From contig PBPD01000084.1 in NCBI GenBank assembly GCA_002725445.1, positions 1-9,597 of the forward strand: a DNA stretch of 9,597 bases, in the 5' to 3' direction. Below the pieces are notes generated by a model. It was not told the origin of the DNA, made no database searches, and saw only the letters and a list, made by a program, of their open reading frames with translations. Made by a program: the position numbers and the translations under genes. The DNA is from Rickettsiales bacterium (GTDB lineage Bacteria; Pseudomonadota; Alphaproteobacteria; Rickettsiales; UBA3002). How positions within the stretch are numbered: position 1 is the first letter of the stretch; each line of letters begins with the position of its first letter. This document shows positions 1-6,317 of the stretch, piece after piece.

Positions 1-765
1 AACGAAACAACATCCACCTATTATTCGGTTGGGCATAACCTGTATACGCCGCGTAATACGTCCTTGCGTCAACCCGACCCGAATGACCGTCCCTATGCCG
101 CTTTCCTGTATGGCAGCGCAGGCATGACAAGCATCACCGACGATCATTTGGACGATATGGAGATTACGCTGGGTGTGGTAGGCCCCATGGCCCTCGGCGA
201 AGAAATACAATCAGGCTTCCACGACCTGATCAATTCCTATGACCCAAAAGGCTGGGACGCCCAGCTGGAAAACGAGCCAGGGCTCATGTTGTCATGGCAA
301 CGTAGCTGGCCTGAATTTTACGCCGGGCGGTGGGGCGACTCGCTATATACTCGCCTTACACCGCATCTTGGCACCACGGTCGGCAATATATACACTTACG
401 CCAATACAGGCTTTACGGTTCAGCTGATGCCACACGCAGATCGCTGGCAATCCGAACCGCTGCATGTGCGCCCTACTATATCGGGCAGTGGCTTCTTCGC
501 GCGCCCCAAAAACACATGGAGCTGGATGCTGTTTGCTGGTCTGGATGGGCGCGCCGTAGCCCGCGATATTTTTCTGGATGGCAACAGCTTCCGCGACAGT
601 CCCTCGGTAGATAAGAAACATTTTGTGGCCGATGCCAATGCCGGCATTGCCTTCACCTACGGCGCTACCCGCATATCCTACACGCTGAACTGGCGGTCTA
701 AAGAGTTCCACGGGCAGGATAAATCACATATATTTGGCGCCATTTCACTTGGCTATCGCTTCTGA
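1..765 (+). CDS. LpxR-family outer-membrane lipid A deacylase (DUF2219), 5'-truncated by window edge
   Basis: The reading frame is open from base 1 to a TGA at 763-765, giving 254 visible residues; the true start and signal peptide lie left of the window. Family members (LpxR, DUF2219) are 12-stranded outer-membrane beta-barrels of about 300-320 residues that remove the 3'-acyloxyacyl chain from lipid A, so roughly 50-70 residues are probably missing. Visible family hallmarks are YSVGHNLYTP near the left edge, then NDRPYAAFLYG, then NEPGLMLSWQRSW, then TPHLGTTVGNIYTYANTG. The His in that last block (codon at 364-366) is probably the catalytic His of LpxR. The N-terminal Asn-Asp active-site pair cannot be checked because it is outside the window. 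The protein ends in LGYRF, and a C-terminal Phe is the usual beta-barrel assembly signal. A TTG at 64 is in frame but falls inside the conserved domain, so it is not the start. tdh follows after 20 bases on the same strand. Confidence 0.85.
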   Translation, partial: NETTSTYYSVGHNLYTPRNTSLRQPDPNDRPYAAFLYGSAGMTSITDDHLDDMEITLGVVGPMALGEEIQSGFHDLINSYDPKGWDAQLENEPGLMLSWQRSWPEFYAGRWGDSLYTRLTPHLGTTVGNIYTYANTGFTVQLMPHADRWQSEPLHVRPTISGSGFFARPKNTWSWMLFAGLDGRAVARDIFLDGNSFRDSPSVDKKHFVADANAGIAFTYGATRISYTLNWRSKEFHGQDKSHIFGAISLGYRF

Positions 766-785
766 GTCATGCTAAAGCTAGCGGC

Positions 786-1817
786 ATGAAAGCATTAGTA
801 AAGAGCAAGTCTGCAGAAGGGCTGTGGCTGGAAGATGTCGCTGAGCCGGACTGCGGTTTGGGCGATGTGAAAATCCGCGTCCACTACACCGGTATTTGCG
901 GCACGGATGTCCATATCTACAATTGGGATGACTGGGCGCAAGCCAATGTGCCCGTACCAATGGTGGTCGGCCACGAATTTGTAGGCGAGATCGTCGAGGT
1001 TGGGCAAACCGTCACCAAATTCAATGTGGGCGATATTGTAAGTGCAGAGGGGCATATCGTATGTGGCAAATGCCGCAATTGCCTGGCAGGCAACCGCCAT
1101 CTATGTGCAGATACGCTGGGTGTTGGCATTCAGCGCCCCGGCGCTTTTGCCGAATATGTTGTGGTGCCGGAAAACAATGTCTGGCTCACCAGCCCGGATA
1201 TCGACAAAGAACTCTATGCTATTTTTGACCCGCTGGGCAATGCCGTACACACCGCCCTCACCTACGACCTGGTAGGAGAAGACGTGCTGATAACAGGCGC
1301 GGGGCCTATTGGCATTATGGCAGTCGCGATTGCACGCAAGGCAGGGGCGCGCAAGATTGTGGTCACCGATATGAACGCATACCGGTTGGAACTAGCCAAG
1401 CAAATGGGTGCGGACCGTATTGTCGATGTGTCCAAAGAGTCGTTGCCCGCCATTCAGCAGGAACTGGGCATGACCGAAGGGTTTGATGTCGGGCTGGAAA
1501 TGTCGGGCAATCCTTCAGCACTTAACAGTATGATCGCTAATATGCGCCATGGTGGCCGTATTGCAATGCTGGGCATTCAACCAGCGGGCACCGCGATTGA
1601 CTGGAATGCGATTGTGTTCAAAGGCATGCAAATTCAGGGCATTTACGGCCGCCGCATGTATGAAACATGGTATAAGCTAACCAGTATGATCCAGTCGGGC
1701 ATGGATATCTCATCTATCGTGACCCACCGCTATCGCTACGACGAATTCCAGAAAGGCTTCGACGTGATGCGCTCAGGCAAATCCGGCAAGGTCATTCTGG
1801 ACTGGCAACAAATTTAA
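786..1817 (+). CDS. tdh: L-threonine 3-dehydrogenase
   Basis: This zinc-dependent medium-chain dehydrogenase (343 residues; E. coli Tdh has 341) oxidises L-threonine with NAD+ to 2-amino-3-ketobutyrate in the cytoplasm. Catalytic-zinc and substrate residues are visible: Cys38, Thr40 and His43 in GICGTDVHIYNWD, and His63-Glu64 in VGHEFVGE. The structural zinc is held by Cys93, Cys96, Cys99 and Cys107. The Rossmann motif GAGPIG is at 171-176, with Asp195 at the end of the second strand as expected for NAD rather than NADP. The start MKALVKSKS matches the family N-terminus, although there is no good Shine-Dalgarno sequence upstream (GCTAAAGCTAGCGGC precedes the ATG), so initiation may be weak or coupled to the gene upstream. 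kbl begins 12 bases after the stop, so the two almost certainly share a transcript. The gene order tdh-kbl is the reverse of E. coli kbl-tdh. Confidence 0.97.
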   Translation: MKALVKSKSAEGLWLEDVAEPDCGLGDVKIRVHYTGICGTDVHIYNWDDWAQANVPVPMVVGHEFVGEIVEVGQTVTKFNVGDIVSAEGHIVCGKCRNCLAGNRHLCADTLGVGIQRPGAFAEYVVVPENNVWLTSPDIDKELYAIFDPLGNAVHTALTYDLVGEDVLITGAGPIGIMAVAIARKAGARKIVVTDMNAYRLELAKQMGADRIVDVSKESLPAIQQELGMTEGFDVGLEMSGNPSALNSMIANMRHGGRIAMLGIQPAGTAIDWNAIVFKGMQIQGIYGRRMYETWYKLTSMIQSGMDISSIVTHRYRYDEFQKGFDVMRSGKSGKVILDWQQI

Positions 1818-1819
1818 AC

Positions 1820-1824
1820 AGGAG
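1820..1824 (+). promoter_or_regulatory. Ribosome binding site of kbl
   Basis: AGGAG lies 5 bases before the ATG at 1830, inside the 12-base tdh-kbl gap. It is much better than anything in front of tdh, so kbl may be translated more strongly than tdh from the shared message. Confidence 0.85.
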
Positions 1825-1829
1825 TATTT

Positions 1830-3038
1830 ATGAGCCACAGCACTCCCATGGACGACGCGCTGCAACATGAACTGGAAGCACTGCGCAAAGCAGGCACCTA
1901 TAAGCAATTGAAACATATCACCAGCCCGATGGACACCAAGGTCGATATGGAAAGCCGCAATGATGTGCTGGTGCTGTCCTCCAACAATTACCTGGGGCTG
2001 GCCAATCATCCTGAACTGATTGAAGCGGGCAAACAAGCGCTCGACACATATGGTGCCGGCACAGCGTCGGTGCGCTTTATCTGTGGCACTTTCACCATTC
2101 ACGATCAGTTGGAAGCCGCCCTTGCCCGCCTGCATCACACGCAGGCTTCAATCACTTATCCTTCGTGCTGGCAGGCCAATACCGGCGCTATCCCTGCACT
2201 GACAGGCCCTGAAGATGCCATCATCAGCGATGCGCTCAATCATGCCTCGCTCATTGACGGGTGCCGCATGTCAAAAGCCAAGCGCTCCATCTATAAGCAT
2301 TCGGATATGCAGGATCTGAAAGCCAAACTAGAGGAGGCCAAAGGTGCGCGCCGCATATTAGTGGTGACCGATGGTGTCTTCAGTATGGAGGGCGACATTG
2401 CGCCTCTGCCGGACATTCTGCAGCTCTGCAAAGAATATGGCGCCACATTATTTCTGGATGATTGCCACGGCGTAGGCGCCGTAGGCGAACATGGCCGAGG
2501 CACAGCCGAATTCTTTGGCGTTGAAGGCGATGTGGACATTATCTCTGGCACGCTGGGTAAAGCACTCGGTGGCGCAGCTGGTGGCTATATTGCCAGCTCC
2601 GAAGCCATCACCAACTACCTGCATCAGGTCTCACGCCCGCAGCTTTTCTCAAACGCATTACCTGCTACCGTTGCAGCCAGCGCATTAAAAGCCGTGGAGA
2701 TATTGGAACGGGAACCAGAGCGCCTCACTCGCCTGCGCGAGATTGTATCGCAACTGCGCGACGGCCTGAAAGCACGGGGATTCAGCCCATTAGACGGCGA
2801 CTCGGCCATTGTACCGATTATCATTGGTGAAACCGCCGATGCGATCGCCATGAGCGAGGCATTATTCAATGAAGGTATTTTCATCACTGGCTTTGGCTTC
2901 CCTGTCGTGCCAGAGGGCACGGCACGCCTGCGTATTCAAGCATGTGCCAGCCTTACAGACGAACAAATCGCCTTTGCGCTAGACACATTTGAGAAAGTAC
3001 GGGACACCGCTGGTATCACCTTGAAAGATGCTGGTTAA
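1830..3038 (+). CDS. kbl: 2-amino-3-ketobutyrate coenzyme A ligase (glycine C-acetyltransferase)
   Basis: This PLP enzyme of the alpha-oxoamine synthase family (fold type I) has 402 residues; E. coli Kbl has 398. It cleaves 2-amino-3-ketobutyrate, the unstable product of Tdh, with CoA to give glycine and acetyl-CoA. The Schiff-base lysine is Lys244 in SGTLGKALGGAAGGY, the same number as in E. coli Kbl. Asp210 and His213 in LFLDDCHGVGAVGEHGRGT are the expected pyridine-nitrogen and ring-stacking positions. SSNNYLGLANHP (51-61 region) and GTASVRFICGT (77-87) are family signatures that separate Kbl from serine palmitoyltransferase and KAS relatives. The start is supported by AGGAG at 1820-1824. 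No hairpin terminator was seen in the 41 bases between its TAA and the end of the convergent small gene. Confidence 0.97.
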   Translation: MSHSTPMDDALQHELEALRKAGTYKQLKHITSPMDTKVDMESRNDVLVLSSNNYLGLANHPELIEAGKQALDTYGAGTASVRFICGTFTIHDQLEAALARLHHTQASITYPSCWQANTGAIPALTGPEDAIISDALNHASLIDGCRMSKAKRSIYKHSDMQDLKAKLEEAKGARRILVVTDGVFSMEGDIAPLPDILQLCKEYGATLFLDDCHGVGAVGEHGRGTAEFFGVEGDVDIISGTLGKALGGAAGGYIASSEAITNYLHQVSRPQLFSNALPATVAASALKAVEILEREPERLTRLREIVSQLRDGLKARGFSPLDGDSAIVPIIIGETADAIAMSEALFNEGIFITGFGFPVVPEGTARLRIQACASLTDEQIAFALDTFEKVRDTAGITLKDAG

Positions 3039-3079
3039 TAACGATTTAGCCCATTCTGATTTTACGGCATTACATGTCG

Positions 3080-3301
3080 CTAGCTATGCTTAATCTGTGA
3101 CAGAATATCGGTAGACTGGGTTTCAGCCATGGTCTGGCACAGCAATATGCGCTGGCGCATATTTTCGATTTGCTCTTGTAGCACTATATGCATGTCTTCT
3201 GACTGGCTGCCGGCAAATTGGGCGCATAGCTTTTCTAATGAAGCTATATCGCTTTGCATCTCTCCCATGATGCGCGTTAATTGAGGAAGAAATGTTGTCA
3301 T
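3080..3301 (-). CDS. Small helical hypothetical protein, 73 residues
   Basis: I do not recognise this family. The product is 73 residues, begins MTTFLPQLTRIMGEMQ and ends SQIKHS. It has no signal peptide and no membrane segment. The body looks almost wholly alpha-helical, with hydrophobic residues spaced every three or four positions (Leu, Ile, Met), which suggests a helical hairpin or short coiled coil. It has two Cys residues (in EKLCAQF and ILLCQTM). Evidence for a real gene is the AAGGA ribosome binding site at 3308-3312, 6 bases before the ATG, and a position that fills an otherwise empty gap. It is convergent with kbl (41 bases between the stops) and divergent from the lpd-like gene. 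A longer frame on the same strand, 3464-3123, overlaps it but has a basic, Cys/His-rich composition typical of a shadow. No function can be assigned. Confidence 0.62.
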   Translation of the reverse strand: MTTFLPQLTRIMGEMQSDIASLEKLCAQFAGSQSEDMHIVLQEQIENMRQRILLCQTMAETQSTDILSQIKHS

Positions 3302-3462
3302 ATACTATCCTTACTTTCCTCCATCCAATCACGAGCAAAGGCGCACATCTACACCCATAGGTTGCAATAAGGCCGTATTTTTCACTTTTCTTGATTCTCT
3401 CTTTATCCCCGCAAGCGCAGCGGATTATCGTCATTTTATCGGCCTGCATACATGCTTTAGAC
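3302..3462 (+). other. Divergent intergenic region (small helical gene / lpd-like gene)
   Basis: This 161-base stretch separates two divergently oriented genes, so it should hold a promoter for each. I found no convincing -35/-10 pair with proper spacing on either strand. It has a T-rich run around 3376-3405 and a weak 4-bp inverted repeat, CCGC/GCGG, at about 3408-3422. Promoter placement is inference only. Confidence 0.4.
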
Positions 3463-4836
3463 ATGGTTAGAGTACATCACACATTCGACGCAGTGGTTAT
3501 TGGCGCTGGCACCGCAGGTCTAAGCGCCTTCAAAGAAATCAGACAACACACAGATAATGCCATACTGGTGCAAGAGGGTCCTCTTGGCACCACGTGTGCG
3601 CGCACGGCCTGCATGCCGAGCAAGTCCCTTTTGCATACCGCCAAGCTCTATGAGGAGCGGAAGAAATTTCCTAGCAATGGCATTCATGGCTCCGAGCATT
3701 TGCATATCAATTTTCCTGAAGCATTAAAAGCCGTACGTCGCAAGCGCGATCATTTTGTTGAAAGCACCATTGAAGGTATGGATTCGTTCAAAGAATTTAT
3801 TGTCGATGGACGTGCAAAATTTGAAACGCCGACTAAGTTGCGTGTCGATGATAAATTATTTCATACCCGTGCCACCATCATTGCCACGGGCTCGCGGCCG
3901 GTCATTCCGTCCTTGTTCAAACCTTACAAAGAAGATGTCATAACCAGTGACGACCTGTTTGAAATGCGGGACCTTCCAGAGCGGATTGCCGTCATCGGCT
4001 TGGGGCCTGTTGGTATGGAAATGGCACAAGCACTTTCTTTTATGGGTGTTGATGTGCTGGCAATCAACCGTTCCGAATCGCTGGGTCATATTAAGGACAG
4101 TAAGATAAATGCTACTATCCTGCGCAAGCTAAATGAAACGATGGAAGTATGGCTGGATGCAGACTACTCGGTTGAGCCACTGGATAAGGGCTATCGCGTC
4201 TGTGCAGGCAATCGCAGCAAAGAGGTGGATGCGTTTTTCGTCGCCACTGGCCGCACCCCCAATTTGGATGATATGGGACTGAAACAACTTGGCGTGCCAA
4301 TGGATTCGCACGGCGTCCCACATTACAACGCACGCACGATGCAGGTAAACGGTTCTCCGATCTTTATGGCGGGCGATGTAACCGATGAGCGTGCGGTTCT
4401 GCATGAAGCTTCCAATGAAGGCAGGCGCGCCGCGATTCATGCGATCTACCCCGACAAAGAACCAACGCCACGCTACCCGCGTCTGGAAATTATCTTTACC
4501 GAGCCTTCCATTGCACTCATCGGCGATACTGCATATGCACTTCGCAATAACGGCGTTATTACCGGACAGGCCGATTTTTCCAATCAGGGCCGCGCCGTGC
4601 TGGAAGAACGCAACCATGGGCGTATTCATATCTATGCCGACGCCGATGACGGGCTGCTGCGCGGAGCAGAGCTTATGTGCCCGGACGGCGAGCATATCGC
4701 GCATTTCCTTAGTCTGGCGCTAAGTCGTCACCTAACCGTTAAGCATTTACTCGAGGCGCCCTTCTATCATCCCACCATAGAAGAAGGGCTTAAAACCGCG
4801 TGCAAAGATGCCTTGAAGCAATTAAAAGCCGCTTAG
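3463..4836 (+). CDS. Dihydrolipoyl dehydrogenase-type flavin disulfide reductase
   Basis: The product has 457 residues from the first ATG. It is a pyridine-nucleotide disulfide oxidoreductase with all catalytic parts. The FAD Rossmann motif GAGTAG is at 14-19. The redox pair Cys45 and Cys50 sits in GTTCARTACMPSK. The NAD(P) motif GLGPVG is at 179-184. ATGRTPN (261-267) and FMAGDVT (301-307) are the second FAD contacts. At the C-terminus, HPTIEEG supplies the His436-Glu441 dyad that acts across the dimer. This argues for Lpd (E3) activity: NAD+-linked oxidation of a dihydrolipoyl or similar dithiol. The disulfide motif differs from the usual GGTCLNVGCIPSK and resembles a divergent Lpd-like branch whose partner is poorly known. 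No E1, E2 or glycine-cleavage gene is adjacent. The frame is open back to a TTG at 3391, but homology begins at FDAVVIGAG, favouring the ATG at 3463. That ATG has no clear Shine-Dalgarno sequence. Confidence 0.85.
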   Translation: MVRVHHTFDAVVIGAGTAGLSAFKEIRQHTDNAILVQEGPLGTTCARTACMPSKSLLHTAKLYEERKKFPSNGIHGSEHLHINFPEALKAVRRKRDHFVESTIEGMDSFKEFIVDGRAKFETPTKLRVDDKLFHTRATIIATGSRPVIPSLFKPYKEDVITSDDLFEMRDLPERIAVIGLGPVGMEMAQALSFMGVDVLAINRSESLGHIKDSKINATILRKLNETMEVWLDADYSVEPLDKGYRVCAGNRSKEVDAFFVATGRTPNLDDMGLKQLGVPMDSHGVPHYNARTMQVNGSPIFMAGDVTDERAVLHEASNEGRRAAIHAIYPDKEPTPRYPRLEIIFTEPSIALIGDTAYALRNNGVITGQADFSNQGRAVLEERNHGRIHIYADADDGLLRGAELMCPDGEHIAHFLSLALSRHLTVKHLLEAPFYHPTIEEGLKTACKDALKQLKAA

Positions 4837-4860
4837 TTTATGTCGTCTTTATATTTTGCA

Positions 4861-4936
4861 CGGGCGGGCGCATGGTTTCTTGACGACAAGATTGCCATTA
4901 TCAAAGCATCACACACACCTAAAAGCGGGCGGGCGC
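4861..4936 (+). repeat. 11-bp direct repeat, two copies, CGGGCGGGCGC
   Basis: CGGGCGGGCGC occurs exactly at 4861-4871 and again at 4926-4936 (65 bases apart, start to start). The second copy contains the 5' arm of the terminator hairpin. The first copy contains the same GGGCGGGC (4862-4869) and could in principle pair with the same 3' arm at 4947-4954. It may be a duplicated stem arm or chance in a GC-rich spacer. Confidence 0.7.
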
Positions 4937-4960
4937 CTATCTTATTGCCCGCCCTTTTTT
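4927..4960 (+). terminator. Intrinsic terminator between the lpd-like gene and gdhA (possible gdhA attenuator)
   Basis: A perfect 8-bp G+C-only stem, GGGCGGGC (4927-4934) with GCCCGCCC (4947-4954), closes a 12-base loop and is followed at once by six T (4955-4960). An A-run (4921-4924) lies in front. This is a textbook Rho-independent terminator for the lpd-like transcript, 90 bases after its stop. Only 16 bases separate the T-run from the gdhA ATG, so any transcript starting upstream must read through it to express gdhA. Confidence 0.9.
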
Positions 4961-4963
4961 GTT

Positions 4964-4971
4964 AAGAGGGG
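4964..4971 (+). promoter_or_regulatory. Ribosome binding site of gdhA
   Basis: AAGAGGGG lies 5 bases before the ATG at 4977 and fixes this start over the in-frame TTG at 4959. It begins only 4 bases after the terminator T-run, so terminator folding and ribosome access are physically close. Confidence 0.75.
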
Positions 4972-4976
4972 CAGCA

Positions 4977-6317
4977 ATGGACAAGCAACATCTACAGGAA
5001 TATCTCAGCCATTATCATTCCTACCAAACCGAGTTTCATCAGGCCGTGCTGGATTTGTGGGATGATGTGGGTACGCATTACCACAAGCGCGATGATTACC
5101 AGCATGCCAAATTGTGGCAGCGGCTGATTGAGCCAGACCGTGTGATCCGTTTCCGAGTCACCTGGCAGGATGATAATAACCAAACACAGGTTAACCGCGC
5201 ATGGCGTGTGCAACATTCAAATGCGCTTGGAGCCTATAAAGGCGGGCTGCGTTTTCATCCGAGCGTCAATGAGAGTATTCTCAAGTTCCTCGCGTTTGAG
5301 CAGTCCTTCAAAGATGCATTAACCATGTTGCCTATGGGAGGCGCGAAAGGCGGCGCTGATTTTGACCCGAAGGGCAAAAGCGATAATGAGGTCATGCGTT
5401 TTTGCCATGCGCTGATGGACTCACTTTATCATTATATTGGCGAAGAGCTGGATGTGCCGGCCGGCGATATTGGTGTGGGCGAGCGCGAGATTAGCTATCT
5501 TTTCGGCCATTATGTCAAAATAACGCGCCGTTTTGCCGGTGGCGTACTCACCGGTAAGAACCCCAATTTTGGTGGCAGTTGTGGGCGCGAAGAAGCAACT
5601 GGTTATGGGGTTGTGTACTTCATAGAATCGATGTTAGGCACACAAAGCGACACGCTAGAGCAGAAACGCATTGCTATTTCCGGCGCTGGGAATGTGGCAC
5701 TTTTTGCGGCCGAAAAAGCACTGGCGGAAGGCGCACGTGTTATCACACTTTCAGACTCTGACGGAACCATCTATTGCGAGGATGGGCTGGGTGAGGAACA
5801 ACTCGATTGGATTAAAGCGCTAAAGTTCGAACGCCGTGGCCGCTTGTATGAAAGCGCAGACGCATTTAGCAATATATCCTATGCGAAAGGAGAAACACCC
5901 TGGCACATACCATGCGATATTGCAGCCCCCTGCGCTACACAAAACGAGTTACAGGCAAAGGATGCCAAAACACTATGCCAACAGGGTGTGCAGCTGGTAG
6001 CAGAGGGCGCTAACATGCCCCTTACCAGCGAAGCACTGAAGCATTTCCGCAGTCATAAAGTGTTGGTCGCTCCCGCCAAAGCCTGCAATGCGGGGGGAGT
6101 GGCCGTGTCTGGTCTGGAACGCACGCAAAACGCTCAGTTTCAACGTTGGTCACTCAGCAAAGTAGAAGGCGAATTACAAGATATTATGCGTTCTATTCAT
6201 GCGCAGTGCATCCATCATGCCGATCACGACTCAGACTATACGGATTACGTAAAAGCGGCCAATCTGGCGTCTTTCCGACGATTGGCAGATGCTGTTTTGG
6301 CCTATGGCATTTATTAG
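4977..6317 (+). CDS. gdhA: Glutamate dehydrogenase, hexameric bacterial (probably NADP-dependent) type
   Basis: The product has 446 residues (E. coli GdhA has 447) and catalyses reductive amination of 2-oxoglutarate with ammonium to L-glutamate, or the reverse, in the cytoplasm. Substrate-pocket residues are recognisable: KGGLRFHPSVN (88-98), FEQSFKDALT (107-116), and the catalytic lysine Lys124 in PMGGAKGGADFDPKGKSD. The catalytic aspartate is Asp164 in VPAGDIGVGEREI. The Rossmann motif GAGNV is at 236-240, and APAKACNAGGVAVSGLE (365-381) is the C-terminal signature. Length and sequence type match the small NADP(H) enzymes, but cofactor choice is inferred from the family. The common form of the lysine motif is PMGGGKGG; here Ala replaces the third Gly, a mild change. 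The start is chosen from the AAGAGGGG site and the family N-terminus. Its stop overlaps the stop of the convergent hybrid kinase gene by 4 bases. Confidence 0.96.
   Translation: MDKQHLQEYLSHYHSYQTEFHQAVLDLWDDVGTHYHKRDDYQHAKLWQRLIEPDRVIRFRVTWQDDNNQTQVNRAWRVQHSNALGAYKGGLRFHPSVNESILKFLAFEQSFKDALTMLPMGGAKGGADFDPKGKSDNEVMRFCHALMDSLYHYIGEELDVPAGDIGVGEREISYLFGHYVKITRRFAGGVLTGKNPNFGGSCGREEATGYGVVYFIESMLGTQSDTLEQKRIAISGAGNVALFAAEKALAEGARVITLSDSDGTIYCEDGLGEEQLDWIKALKFERRGRLYESADAFSNISYAKGETPWHIPCDIAAPCATQNELQAKDAKTLCQQGVQLVAEGANMPLTSEALKHFRSHKVLVAPAKACNAGGVAVSGLERTQNAQFQRWSLSKVEGELQDIMRSIHAQCIHHADHDSDYTDYVKAANLASFRRLADAVLAYGIY

Noticed and set aside
343..711. Open frame on the minus strand opposite the LpxR-like gene (122 codons), with smaller ones in other frames
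   Set aside because: It is fully antisense to a recognisable domain, has mixed Cys/Arg/Ala-rich composition, and has no start signal or familiar motif.
3391..3462. N-terminal extension of the lpd-like protein from a TTG at 3391
   Set aside because: The 24 added residues have no ribosome site and lie before the family's FAD-binding start; the ATG at 3463 gives the normal length.
3123..3464. 113-codon minus-strand frame covering the divergent region and part of the small helical gene
   Set aside because: Basic, Cys- and Arg-rich composition typical of a shadow frame. The 73-residue frame that overlaps it has a better ribosome site and a coherent helical pattern.
4880..4908. TTGACG at 4880-4885 as the -35 box of a gdhA promoter
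   Set aside because: No acceptable -10 box lies 16-18 bases downstream (AAAGCA at that position), so a promoter is not supported by sequence.
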